NCBI GenBank assembly: GCA_946500895.1
Contig: CAMMXG010000014.1
Coordinates: 1-37,489 of the forward strand
Source: an uncultured Mycoplasma sp.
GTDB taxonomy: Bacteria > Bacillota_I > Bacilli_A > RF39 > UBA660
Direction: 5' to 3'
Length of the DNA stretch: 37,489 nt
In this document: piece by piece, positions 21,670-29,787 of the stretch
Numbering within the stretch: the stretch's first letter is position 1
Layout: each line of letters opens with the position of its first letter
The notes under the pieces: model-generated
Seen by the model: the letters and a program-made list of their open reading frames with translations, nothing else
Told to the model about the DNA's origin: nothing
Databases searched by the model: none
Program-made: the position numbers and the translations under genes

Positions 21670-21886
21670 AGAAACAGAATATTATCGTGTACCTAGCTGG
21701 ATAGAAAAAGCAATAAAAAAACTGGGAAAATTAAAAATTCAAGAGAATGAACTTGCATTGCAAATCGAGGATTACATGAAAACTCATAATATCCCTATGG
21801 AAACACCAATTAATCTATTAAAATATTTTCCTGAAGATGATGTTCATCCAAACCAAATACAAATGAAGTTTGAAAAGAAAGAATAG
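21647..21886 (+). CDS. Small phage protein, unknown
   Basis: A 79-residue protein with a helical charged middle (SWIEKAIKKLGKLKIQENELALQIEDYM) and a C-terminal NLLKYFPEDDVHP. The start is uncertain: ATG 21647 overlaps the preceding gene, and GTG 21659 is an alternative. No family recognised. Confidence 0.6.
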   Translation: MVSIVENKETEYYRVPSWIEKAIKKLGKLKIQENELALQIEDYMKTHNIPMETPINLLKYFPEDDVHPNQIQMKFEKKE

Positions 21887-21897
21887 TAGGTAATCGA

Positions 21898-22410
21898 ATG
21901 AATGAAAAGGAAATAACTAAATTGGTTATAAGTGAATTGGATAGCCTAGGATTAATTAAAAAGAATAATAACACGTTTAAAAATACAGAATCTATGCTTT
22001 ACAGTTATAACAAAATTAAAGAATCTATAAAACAGAGAAAGACACAAATTAAAGATTTAAAAAAATATGGAATTCCTAAAAAATCTAAAAGTATAGTATC
22101 TATGTCAGATAACTCGATTAAATTAGAAGAAAATGACATTTTAGATAACACCATTAAAAACATAGAGAAATCTATCATTAAGACTAAAGTTGTTTTGAAG
22201 TATATTGATCATATTTTATTCAAGCTTAGAAATGATGATTATTATTCTATTATTGAACTTAAATATTTCAAAAATAAAACAGTTGAAGAAATAGCAGAAA
22301 TACTAGAAAAGGATGTTTCTACAGTTAGTAGAAACAAAAATAGATTAATAAATGAGATAAAAATCTATCTTTTACCAAATGATGTAATCTCCGATATTTT
22401 GGGATATTAA
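21898..22410 (+). CDS. Late-gene transcription regulator (RinA/ArpU-like)
   Basis: A 170-residue protein with a helical N-terminal part and a C-terminal sigma-70 region 4-like helix-turn-helix (SIIELKYFKNKTVEEIAEIL then KDVSTVSRNKNRLINEIK, about 115-155). Proteins of this size and domain order directly before the terminase genes are the RinA/ArpU type, which activate late phage transcription. The adjacent tandem repeats and late promoter support this. Confidence 0.82.
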   Translation: MNEKEITKLVISELDSLGLIKKNNNTFKNTESMLYSYNKIKESIKQRKTQIKDLKKYGIPKKSKSIVSMSDNSIKLEENDILDNTIKNIEKSIIKTKVVLKYIDHILFKLRNDDYYSIIELKYFKNKTVEEIAEILEKDVSTVSRNKNRLINEIKIYLLPNDVISDILGY

Positions 22411-22421
22411 AGGATACTGTA

Positions 22422-22443
22422 TGCAAAAATCGTGCAAAAATCG
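22422..22443. promoter_or_regulatory. Tandem 11-bp repeats, candidate late-activator site
   Basis: TGCAAAAATCG occurs twice in perfect tandem and is followed by TGCC. It ends 5 bases upstream of a strong promoter and follows the regulator gene, so one helical turn per repeat would suit binding of the RinA/ArpU-like protein. Confidence 0.6.
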
Positions 22444-22448
22444 TGCCA

Positions 22449-22477
22449 TTTACATATCAAATAATTAATATTATAAT
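22449..22477 (+). promoter_or_regulatory. Late promoter
   Basis: TTTACA (22449-22454), 17-base spacer, TATAAT (22472-22477). It is the only good promoter seen before the packaging, head and tail operon. Confidence 0.75.
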
Positions 22478-22502
22478 AAGTAAAATGAAAAATTTATAAT
22501 TT

Positions 22503-22533
22503 AGTTGTTGCTATGTAGGTGGCAACTTTTTTT
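22503..22533 (+). terminator. Terminator in the late leader
   Basis: GTTGC (22507-22511) and GCAAC (22522-22526) form a short stem (AGTTG/CAACT is an alternative), followed by seven T residues. It lies about 25 bases downstream of the predicted late start and upstream of the first late gene, the layout of an anti-termination leader. Confidence 0.65.
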
Positions 22534-22544
22534 ATTGGAGGATT

Positions 22545-22850
22545 ATGGCAAAAGATTTTTCAAGGAAGTTTTATAATAGTAGTGCATGGATTAAAACTTC
22601 TAAAGCATATAAAAATTATAAATTTGGTATTTGTGAAAAATGTGGAGGAATTGGTGAAGAAGTACATCATATAATTCCTTTAACACCAGCTAATATTAAT
22701 GATCCTAAAATTAGCCTAGACTGGTCTAATTTAATGCTATTATGTAGGTCTTGTCATGAGCTTATTGAGGAGAAGGCTAAACCTACAATAGATGGAATTA
22801 TGTTTACAGAAACTGGAGATGTGATAGAGGTGAGAAATATTGAAGATTAG
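22545..22850 (+). CDS. Phage HNH endonuclease (packaging)
   Basis: A 101-residue HNH nuclease. CEKCGG, EVHHIIPLTPANINDP, LDWSNLMLLCRSCHELIE give the zinc-binding CxxC pairs and the HNH core (HH, N, H). HNH proteins of this type next to terminase genes in HK97-like phages work with the large terminase in cos cleavage. The ribosome site is TTGGAGGA. First gene of the late operon. Confidence 0.93.
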   Translation: MAKDFSRKFYNSSAWIKTSKAYKNYKFGICEKCGGIGEEVHHIIPLTPANINDPKISLDWSNLMLLCRSCHELIEEKAKPTIDGIMFTETGDVIEVRNIED

Positions 22851-23019
22851 AATACATACTCAATGTGAGATCATAGACATTGAAACTAGTTTAAATATAG
22901 GACTAAAGGAGATAGTCGAACAGCTGGAGAATGGCAGTACAGTTTTAATAGAAACAAAGGATAATAGAGTATTCATTATTAACTGTATTAACATCAATGC
23001 GATAGAGATAATAAATTAA
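22840..23019 (+). CDS. Small phage protein before the terminase
   Basis: A 59-residue protein starting at TTG 22840 with GAGGTGAG spaced 8-9 bases upstream, overlapping the HNH gene. Residues MKIRIHTQCEIIDIETSL, then IVEQLENGSTVLIETKDN and RVFIINCININAIEI suggest a small all-beta fold. Similar small frames are common between HNH and terminase genes. No function known. Confidence 0.65.
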   Translation: MKIRIHTQCEIIDIETSLNIGLKEIVEQLENGSTVLIETKDNRVFIINCININAIEIIN

Positions 23020-23039
23020 TTAAAAAAAATAAATATAGC

Positions 23040-23130
23040 CCCCTATTTGGAAAATCAATGTTCTATTAATAAACCACGCATCGAACCTTCAAAAGCCCCA
23101 AAATTTGATGTTTCATGTGAGGGGGGGTAA
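23040..23130. other. Candidate cos region
   Basis: A non-coding stretch between the HNH and terminase genes, with CCCCCT at its left and a GGGGGGG run at its right (about 23121-23127), plus short dyads such as CATC...GATG. HK97-type phages with an HNH next to the terminase have cos here. Assigned only by position and composition. Confidence 0.35.
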
Positions 23131-23200
23131 AGAGAGGAGACAAAATGTGGGAGAAAAAGAAAATAAATTGAAAGAAATATAAAAAAGAATAAAAAAAGAA

Positions 23201-23521
23201 ATGGCAAAAATAAAAAAATTCTATAAAAATTTATCAAAAAGTAAACAAGAAAAATTGCAAGAGCTTATATATCGAGCTGCCTTTTTATTGGTTATGGCTA
23301 AAGATATGGAATTGGAAATTATGAACATGGATAAATTTATTTCTACCACAATTAATGCTTCACAAACATTTACAAAGCCGAATCCTCTCTTAAAAGAATA
23401 CAGGGATACAGTTAAATCTTATCAAGCTGTTATAAAACAATTAAATGATCTTACGAAAGAAGATTTAACTTTGAATCCAGATTCTGAAAAAGATGAACTG
23501 GATGAGTTTTTAGATAGTTAA
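23201..23521 (+). CDS. Terminase small subunit (P27-like), probably 5'-interrupted
   Basis: The small terminase binds the packaging site and loads DNA on the large subunit. FYKNLSKSKQEKLQELIYRAAFLLVMAKDMELEI and YRDTVKSYQAVIKQLNDL match the P27-type pattern. The 106-residue frame starts without a usable ribosome site. Upstream in the same frame, GTG 23147 (with GAGGAG before it) reads MGEKENKLKEI, then one TAA (23180-23182), then KRIKKE leading into the ATG. The family usually has such a charged N-terminal helix, so the gene was probably longer and is now split by a nonsense change. It overlaps the large terminase start by one base. Confidence 0.8.
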   Translation: MAKIKKFYKNLSKSKQEKLQELIYRAAFLLVMAKDMELEIMNMDKFISTTINASQTFTKPNPLLKEYRDTVKSYQAVIKQLNDLTKEDLTLNPDSEKDELDEFLDS

Positions 23522-25170
23522 TGAATTATATTGTAATTTATTATAACTTAATTAAGTCTGGTAAGATAATAGTATCCAATAAAGTCAAAATTCAATTTGA
23601 AAAATTGTTTTATGATATTAATAATCCTGGAGAATATCACTTTGATATTTCCAAAGCTAATCGTCCTATTACATTCATAGAAAAATTTTGTAAGCATAGC
23701 AAAGGTCAATGGGCTGGGAAAAATATTGTGTTAGATTTATGGCAAAAAGCAATTATTCAAGCAATATTTGGATTTGTTGATGAAAAAGGTTTTAGAAAAT
23801 ATAGAGAAGTCTTAATCGTGGTGGCACGTAAGAACGGTAAGTCCACTTTACTAGGTGCAATAGGACTATATATGCTTTTTGGTGATAAAGAGGGTGGTGC
23901 ACAAATTTGTTGTATTGCTTCCAAAAAAGACCAAGCCAAGATAGTATTTAATGAAGCTAAAAATATGGTTTCACAAAGTCCATTGTTAAGTAAGCACATC
24001 AAAAAAAGAAAAACAGATTTATATTTTCCTAAAACATTTTCATATTTTGAACCATTGGCAAGTGATTCAAACACTCTTGATGGATTAAACATGCATTGTG
24101 GAATCATTGATGAGCTTCATTCGATTAAGGACAGAAATATTTATGATGTTTCAAAACAGAGTATGTCATCCAGACAACAACCGCTTTTGGTTATGATCAC
24201 TACTGCAGGATTTGTTCGTGAAAATATTTACGATGATATGTATGATTATAGTAGTAATGTTTTAAATGGAACAGTTGATGATGAACAATTTTTAAGTTTC
24301 ATTTATGAGTTAGATGATCGTAAAGAATGGACTGATGAAAAATGTTGGGAGAAAGCAAACCCAGCATTAGGTTCAATTAAGGATCCTAAAGCATTTAAAA
24401 AATTAGTTGAAAGAGGCAAATCTGATCCTAAATTTTTACCAACATTACTCACAAAAGATTTTAATATTCGTGAAACTGGAGTTGGAAGTTGGCTAACATT
24501 TGAAGAAATTAATAATACTGAAACATTTAATATTGAAAATCATAAAAACATTTATGCTATCGGTGGAGTTGATTTATCGAGTGTATGGGATTTAACTTGT
24601 GCTACTGTAATTTATAGATATCATAATAAGTGGTATTGTAACCAAATGTATTTTATACCAGAAGAAGTTGCAGAGCAAAAGATAAGAGAAGATAAAGTTC
24701 CATATAAAGTTTGGAAGGAGCAGGGTTATGTAAGATTTTGTAGTGGTAATAAAGTTCGTGAAAGTGATGTAACAGAATGGTTTAAAGAGCTAAGAGATAA
24801 AAACCAGATATATACATTATGGACTGGTTATGATCCATGGGGAGCAAATTTATGGGTTGAAGAAATGAAGGGCAATGCTTTTATGATGGAAGAAGTAAGA
24901 CAAGGTGCTAAAACCATGAGTAATCCCATGAAAAAATTAGCTTGTGAGTTAAGAGATAAAAATATAAATTATAATAATAATCCAGTACTAAAATGGTGCT
25001 TAACAAACACTCAAGTTGAAGTAGATAAAAATGAAAATATAAGACCTATCAAAGGGAAAAATAAAAAACAAAGAATAGATGGAGCAGTATCTTTAATAGA
25101 TGCTTTTTGTGTTTTGCAGAATCATTACGAAGATTATATGACTATGACAAATGCTAGTGAGGAGGTGTAA
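23521..25170 (+). CDS. terL: Terminase large subunit
   Basis: The packaging ATPase and nuclease (549 residues). Walker A is ARKNGKST (about 102-109), Walker B GIIDELHS (about 195), with ITTAG as the coupling motif. The C-terminal RNase H-like nuclease begins with GGVDLSSVWDLT (about 348), has GYDPWG in the middle and ends with RIDGAVSLIDA. Length and motifs match HK97-like siphophages. Coupled to the small subunit by overlapping stop/start. Confidence 0.97.
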   Translation: MNYIVIYYNLIKSGKIIVSNKVKIQFEKLFYDINNPGEYHFDISKANRPITFIEKFCKHSKGQWAGKNIVLDLWQKAIIQAIFGFVDEKGFRKYREVLIVVARKNGKSTLLGAIGLYMLFGDKEGGAQICCIASKKDQAKIVFNEAKNMVSQSPLLSKHIKKRKTDLYFPKTFSYFEPLASDSNTLDGLNMHCGIIDELHSIKDRNIYDVSKQSMSSRQQPLLVMITTAGFVRENIYDDMYDYSSNVLNGTVDDEQFLSFIYELDDRKEWTDEKCWEKANPALGSIKDPKAFKKLVERGKSDPKFLPTLLTKDFNIRETGVGSWLTFEEINNTETFNIENHKNIYAIGGVDLSSVWDLTCATVIYRYHNKWYCNQMYFIPEEVAEQKIREDKVPYKVWKEQGYVRFCSGNKVRESDVTEWFKELRDKNQIYTLWTGYDPWGANLWVEEMKGNAFMMEEVRQGAKTMSNPMKKLACELRDKNINYNNNPVLKWCLTNTQVEVDKNENIRPIKGKNKKQRIDGAVSLIDAFCVLQNHYEDYMTMTNASEEV

Positions 25171-25173
25171 ATC

Positions 25174-26334
25174 ATGGGAATCTTTAAAAGAAAAAAAGAA
25201 ATTAAATACTTATATGATGGCTTGAAAGTTTTAAATGGGTACACTCCAGTATTTACAACTTATACTGGTGGGCTATATGAAATGGAACTCACTAGAAGTG
25301 CAATTAATTCCATAGCTACTCATTGTAGTAAATTAAATCCTGTTATTCATACTAAAAATTATAAACAGAAAAGATTATCCAAGATTCTTCAGACAAAGCC
25401 AAATTATTTGATGACTACTCAACAATTTCTTGAGCGATTATTTACCATTTTACTTTGTGAAAATAATGCTTTTATTGTTCCGATTTATAAAGATTCAACT
25501 GCAACAGAAATTGTTGGTTTTTACCCTGTGCGTGGTCGAAACTCTAGAATTATCGAATATGAAGGTGTTGATTATTTAAGATATCAAATTGATAATGAAT
25601 ATTTTGTTATTGAGTATGAACGTGTAGGTCATTTAAGGCGACATTATTATTCTAAAGAATTTCTTGGAGATAGTAATTCTCCATTAATAACAACTATGGA
25701 TTTAATGGAAACTCAAAACCAAGGAATTAAAGAAGGAATTAAAAATAGTGCATCTATAAGATTTTTGGCAAGACTTGCCAATACTATTATGCCAGAGCAC
25801 CTAAAAAAAGAAAGAAAAGCACTAACTGAAGCAAATCTTAGCATGGATAATAATGGTGGAATTATGATATTTGATAATAAATATTTAGACGTTAAAGAAA
25901 TAAATAGTAAACCATTTATTGTAGATGCTGATCAAATGAATCACATCAAAAACAATGTTTTTGATTATTTTCATATAAGTGAAAATATAATTCAGAACAA
26001 AGCTGGTGAAGATGAGTGGAATTCCTTTTATGAAGGTGTTATTGAACCACTTGCTATTCAACTTGGACAAGTATTAACAAATATGTTAATGGAGGAAAAG
26101 GACATTGAAAAAGGATATGGTGTAACATTCGAAAGTTCAAGACTTCAATTTGCCAGTAATCAAACCAAATTAGAATTTGTAACTCAAATGTTTGATCGTG
26201 GTCAGATAACAACTAACCAAGCATTAGCAGTATTTAATTTACCACCAGTAGATGATGGAGATAAAAGGTATATCCGAAAAGAATATACAGAGGTAAATAA
26301 TTTGGATAAGGAGGTGTTAGATGATGGAAAATAA
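25174..26334 (+). CDS. HK97-family portal protein
   Basis: A 386-residue portal, the dodecameric ring at the capsid vertex through which DNA passes. The N-terminus MGIFKRKKE, the segment LLCENNAFIVPIYKD, and the C-terminal clip/stem pattern (IEPLAIQLGQVLTNML, FESSRLQFASNQTKLEFV, GQITTNQALAVFNLPPVDDGD) are characteristic. It follows the terminase by three bases. The stop overlaps the next small gene. Confidence 0.95.
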   Translation: MGIFKRKKEIKYLYDGLKVLNGYTPVFTTYTGGLYEMELTRSAINSIATHCSKLNPVIHTKNYKQKRLSKILQTKPNYLMTTQQFLERLFTILLCENNAFIVPIYKDSTATEIVGFYPVRGRNSRIIEYEGVDYLRYQIDNEYFVIEYERVGHLRRHYYSKEFLGDSNSPLITTMDLMETQNQGIKEGIKNSASIRFLARLANTIMPEHLKKERKALTEANLSMDNNGGIMIFDNKYLDVKEINSKPFIVDADQMNHIKNNVFDYFHISENIIQNKAGEDEWNSFYEGVIEPLAIQLGQVLTNMLMEEKDIEKGYGVTFESSRLQFASNQTKLEFVTQMFDRGQITTNQALAVFNLPPVDDGDKRYIRKEYTEVNNLDKEVLDDGK

Positions 26335-26473
26335 AGAAACTAAAAAAGAAGAAGAAATAAGAGTTGAATTAAAAGAATTTCATTCCAAAGAATATTTGGA
26401 AAAAAAGAAAAAGACAGCTTATAAGGATAAAAAAGTTGTTTTTATTTTACCTAATGGAAAGGAGTATAGATAA
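26321..26473 (+). CDS. Small charged phage protein between portal and protease
   Basis: A 50-residue protein (MMENKETKKEEEIRVELKEF then a basic middle and KKVVFILPNGKEYR). The ribosome site is GGAGGTG, 5-8 bases upstream. It overlaps portal at the start and the protease start codon at its stop (TAATG). Unknown role. Confidence 0.65.
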   Translation: MMENKETKKEEEIRVELKEFHSKEYLEKKKKTAYKDKKVVFILPNGKEYR

Positions 26474-27078
26474 TGGACAATAAGGAAAAAGCAAAAAAGG
26501 AAGTAAGGTTTTTTGCACAAAACATAGAGGTTCGAGATAATGAAGAAAATCCTAATGAAATGATAGTTGAAGGATATGCTTTAAAGTTTGATAGTCCAGC
26601 TACTCATTTTGGTTTTACAGAAGTAATAAAAAAAGGTGCTTTGGATAAATGCAATATGGATGATGTTCCTTTAAAGTATAATCACGATGATAGTCATTTG
26701 ATACTTGCTAGAACCAAGAATGATTCATTAAAACTAACTGTAGATGACATTGGGTTAAAAATTACCGCAAAACTTATAGATACAACTTCAAACATTGATA
26801 TTTATAAGTCATTGAAAGCAGGACTTCTAGATAAAATGAGTTTTGCTTTTACTGTATCGGATGAAGATTATGATTATAATACCGATACAAGAACTATTAT
26901 TGGCATTGACTGTTTGTATGATGTAAGTGTGGTAGACATTCCATTTTACGATTCAACAGAGATATATGCACGTGCTTTAAATACTTTAAATGAAGGAAAA
27001 TTAAAAAGCACAAAAAAACAAGAAATACGAAGAAGGAAACTTAAATTAAAAGTCAAATTATTAGAAGGAGGAATTTAA
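26473..27078 (+). CDS. Prohead protease (HK97 family, S78)
   Basis: This 201-residue serine protease cleaves the capsid delta domain during head maturation. VEGYALKFDSPATHFGFTEVI is the start of the domain, followed by PLKYNHDDSHLILAR with the catalytic His and MSFAFTV with the catalytic Ser. DVSVVDIPFYDSTEI closes the fold. The basic C-terminal tail (IRRRKLKLKVKL) is likely scaffold- or capsid-interacting. It lies between portal and capsid, as in HK97-type modules. Confidence 0.95.
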   Translation: MDNKEKAKKEVRFFAQNIEVRDNEENPNEMIVEGYALKFDSPATHFGFTEVIKKGALDKCNMDDVPLKYNHDDSHLILARTKNDSLKLTVDDIGLKITAKLIDTTSNIDIYKSLKAGLLDKMSFAFTVSDEDYDYNTDTRTIIGIDCLYDVSVVDIPFYDSTEIYARALNTLNEGKLKSTKKQEIRRRKLKLKVKLLEGGI

Positions 27079-27079
27079 A

Positions 27080-28234
27080 ATGACTTTAGAAGAAGTAACT
27101 GAAAAATTAAGAGAAATTCTTAACAAATTGGAGGGTGAGGAAGATTTAACCGAGGAAGAAATTGCCGAATTAGAACAAGAAGCTGAAAAATTAGAAGAAG
27201 AAAAAAAATCTTTAACAGCTAAAGCTGAAAAAAGAAAAGCAACTCTTGAAAAAATTAAAAGAGGTGCTGGAAGAATAATTAATGATGAAGGAGAGGAAAG
27301 AAAGAAAATGAATGAAGAACAAGATATTTTAAAAAGTACCGAATATAGGTCAGCATTTTTAAAGAAATTACAAGGTAAAAAATTAACTGAAGAAGAAGAA
27401 AGAGCGATGACTTCAGCAGCATCATCTGCAGGTGCAGTTATACCTACAGTAACTCAAGATTTAGTAATGGAAAAACTAGAACAAGAAGCACCATTGCTAG
27501 ATGAAATCGAATTGATGAGAGTTGATGGAAATGTAACGTTTGCTGTAGAAGCAGATCCAACAGATGCAAATGTTCATGCTGAAGGAGCGACAATTACTGA
27601 AGATGGTGATGTATTAATCCCTGTAACATTAACAACTTATGAGATTACTAAGTATATTACTGTTTCAAAGACTGTTGCTAAGATGTCTGTTGATGCATTT
27701 GAAAAATGGTTAGTAAATATGTTAGCAAGAAGAATTGCCAGAAAAATAACAAAGTTAATTATTTCTGGAACTGGAAGTAATCAACCTACAGGTATTGAAA
27801 AAGCTAATACTTGGGATGCATCAAATTCTGTTACAGTAGGTGCTAGTGCTTCATTAACTGAAAAAAATGTAACTGATTTAATTGCATTATTGCCTGGTGC
27901 TTATGATAAAAATGCAAAATGGTTAATGAGTAAAAAGACTTTACTTTCAGATTTTAGACCACTTCAAGATAAATCAAAGAATGATATTTTCGTAAAAGAA
28001 AATGGAGAATACTTTATTGAAGGATATCCAGTTTTATTAGATGATAGTGTTGCATTACATGATGCTTATCTTGGTGATCTTAAAATGTATGCTGGTAACT
28101 TAGGACAAGATGTAACTGTAGATACTGATAAGAAATTAAGCAGTAACAGTTTCGAATATCTTGGATGTGCTAATTTCGATGGTAAACCAGCAATTGGTGA
28201 AGCATTTGTAAAATTAACTAAAGCAAGTGAATAA
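27080..28234 (+). CDS. Major capsid protein (HK97 fold)
   Basis: A 384-residue capsid precursor. Residues 1-95 are a highly charged coiled coil, the delta/scaffold domain removed by the upstream protease. The mature part begins around the ERAMTSAASSAGAVIPT motif. LTTYEITKYITVSKT, RRIARKITKLIISGTGSNQPTGI, WLMSKKTLLSDFRPL and GYPVLLDD are standard HK97 signatures. A strong ribosome site (GAAGGAGG) suits high expression. Confidence 0.96.
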   Translation: MTLEEVTEKLREILNKLEGEEDLTEEEIAELEQEAEKLEEEKKSLTAKAEKRKATLEKIKRGAGRIINDEGEERKKMNEEQDILKSTEYRSAFLKKLQGKKLTEEEERAMTSAASSAGAVIPTVTQDLVMEKLEQEAPLLDEIELMRVDGNVTFAVEADPTDANVHAEGATITEDGDVLIPVTLTTYEITKYITVSKTVAKMSVDAFEKWLVNMLARRIARKITKLIISGTGSNQPTGIEKANTWDASNSVTVGASASLTEKNVTDLIALLPGAYDKNAKWLMSKKTLLSDFRPLQDKSKNDIFVKENGEYFIEGYPVLLDDSVALHDAYLGDLKMYAGNLGQDVTVDTDKKLSSNSFEYLGCANFDGKPAIGEAFVKLTKASE

Positions 28235-28252
28235 AGAATAGGAGGATAGGCA

Positions 28253-28570
28253 ATGCTTAGTGATATTAAACTGAATTTAAGAATCAATAATACAGCTTAT
28301 GATAAAGAAATAGAAAATCTAATCGATGCTTGTAAGTTAGATTTAAGATTATCGGGTATTGCCTCCACTTTAATTGTGGAAGATGATCCATTAATTAAGC
28401 AAGCAATTATCACCTATGTTAAAGCAAATTTTGGTTATGATAATCCAGATAGCGAAAAATTGAAACAAAGTTATAGTTTATTAAAACAACATTTAGCAAT
28501 TGCATATTCTACTGATGACGAATCTATTCATAAGATTATAGATTCTGAAGAAAAAGATGGTGATGCTTAA
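28253..28570 (+). CDS. Head-tail connector (gp6-like)
   Basis: A 105-residue, mainly helical protein. DIKLNLRINNTAYDKEIENLIDACKLDLRLSGI is the typical start of gp6/gp15-like head-tail connectors (phage DNA-packaging family), with AIITYVKANFGYDNPD in the middle. It forms the ring beneath the portal. Position immediately after the capsid gene agrees. The ribosome site is AGGAGG. Confidence 0.9.
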   Translation: MLSDIKLNLRINNTAYDKEIENLIDACKLDLRLSGIASTLIVEDDPLIKQAIITYVKANFGYDNPDSEKLKQSYSLLKQHLAIAYSTDDESIHKIIDSEEKDGDA

Positions 28571-28572
28571 TT

Positions 28573-28884
28573 ATGTATTTTAAAGATGTCGGTTTTTTAT
28601 GTAAAGAAAAGATAACACTTGATAAGCATAGAAGACCTAAAGTCAAATATGACGAAGAAAAGATTTTTTGCAATGTTAAGTCAGTTGGTATGAATGAGTT
28701 TTATCAAGCAACAACTGCAGGATTTAAGCCAGAAATTAAAATAGAAGCAAAGTTAATTGATATTAATGGAGCTACTCATTTTAAATATAATGATAAATTA
28801 TATAAAATTCTACGAATTAATAAAAAAGAAGATATTACAGAAATTGTTTTAACATCTATGGTAATCAATAATGAATCAAGTTAA
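28573..28884 (+). CDS. Head closure / head-tail adaptor protein
   Basis: A 103-residue beta-rich protein. The patterns DKHRRPKVKYDEEKIFCNVKSV and KIEAKLIDINGATHFKYNDKLYKILRI are those of small SPP1 gp16-like head-closure adaptors. Third gene of the connector set, overlapping the next by 14 bases. Confidence 0.88.
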   Translation: MYFKDVGFLCKEKITLDKHRRPKVKYDEEKIFCNVKSVGMNEFYQATTAGFKPEIKIEAKLIDINGATHFKYNDKLYKILRINKKEDITEIVLTSMVINNESS

Positions 28885-29425
28885 TATCACTTATACTGAC
28901 ACTTCTAAAGAGTGTATTGATTTAATGAAGAAATATGCTAAAGAAGGTCTTAAAGCAGGTGGAAAAATAGTTACCAAAATTGTTAAAGATGATATAAAAG
29001 CAAATCATTATCGAACTGGGGGACTTTATAAATCTGTAGTTGCTTGGGCAAAGATAAATTATAAAACTGGACAACCTTATATGGAGATAGGATATAGATC
29101 TAAAGCACAAATGAAAAAAAGAGGTATCAAGTTTTATGTTAATCCCTGGTGGTTTGAAATGGGAATATTACCACATACAATAACTACCCGACAATATAAA
29201 CAAACTGGCAAATCCAGTTATGAATTACATGATCATAAAGGTATAAAATATGGAGTTATTGTACAACATCCAGGTAGACCAAGCAAAAATTTATTAAGAA
29301 ATACAGTTTACGAAAATATTGATAAGATAAAAGATGCACAAAAAGAATCTTTAATGAAAATTACAGAAATACAAGTTGTTAAAGGTTTAACTGTTGATTT
29401 AGGAGGAGATGAAGAAATTGACTGA
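28871..29425 (+). CDS. Neck/tail completion protein (HK97 gp10-like)
   Basis: A 184-residue protein. The N-terminal helix (CIDLMKKYAKEGLKAGGKIV) followed by RTGGLYKSVVAWAK, then PWWFEMGILPH and VIVQHPGRPSKNLLRNTVYENIDKI is the HK97 gp10-type pattern. It connects head and tail at assembly. Overlaps both neighbours. Confidence 0.85.
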   Translation: MNQVNITYTDTSKECIDLMKKYAKEGLKAGGKIVTKIVKDDIKANHYRTGGLYKSVVAWAKINYKTGQPYMEIGYRSKAQMKKRGIKFYVNPWWFEMGILPHTITTRQYKQTGKSSYELHDHKGIKYGVIVQHPGRPSKNLLRNTVYENIDKIKDAQKESLMKITEIQVVKGLTVDLGGDEEID

Positions 29426-29774
29426 TAAATTTATTGAAGTTTTAATGAATAAAATAAATGAGTATTATACTGCTTATTATGAGGAAGCACCAAGTAATAC
29501 GAAATTTCCTTACATCACAGTACCAACTATTAATTTAACTCCGCTTGATAGTGGATATTTAAGTGTTTTTGATTTAGAAATATATGTTAATGAATTATGT
29601 GATACATCTTTAGAAAAAATATTAGATACGTTGCGAGATAATTTAGATGGATATTCTTATAGGGATTATACAATAGGATTTCACATAGGATTTGATAACC
29701 AATTATTAGTTAAATCGAATGAGCAAGATTTGGCTATGCGAAGAATAACTTTTCAAGCTCGAATTTTTAGATGA
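29409..29774 (+). CDS. Tail terminator-like protein
   Basis: A 121-residue alpha/beta protein in the place of the tail terminator, between gp10-like and major tail genes. FPYITVPTINLTPLDSGYLSVFDLEIYV and ILDTLRDNLDG, with a final RRITFQARIFR strand, fit the U-type/SPP1 gp17 fold by layout. The assignment rests on order and pattern. Confidence 0.8.
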   Translation: MKKLTDKFIEVLMNKINEYYTAYYEEAPSNTKFPYITVPTINLTPLDSGYLSVFDLEIYVNELCDTSLEKILDTLRDNLDGYSYRDYTIGFHIGFDNQLLVKSNEQDLAMRRITFQARIFR

Positions 29775-29787
29775 AGGAGGTATAAAT

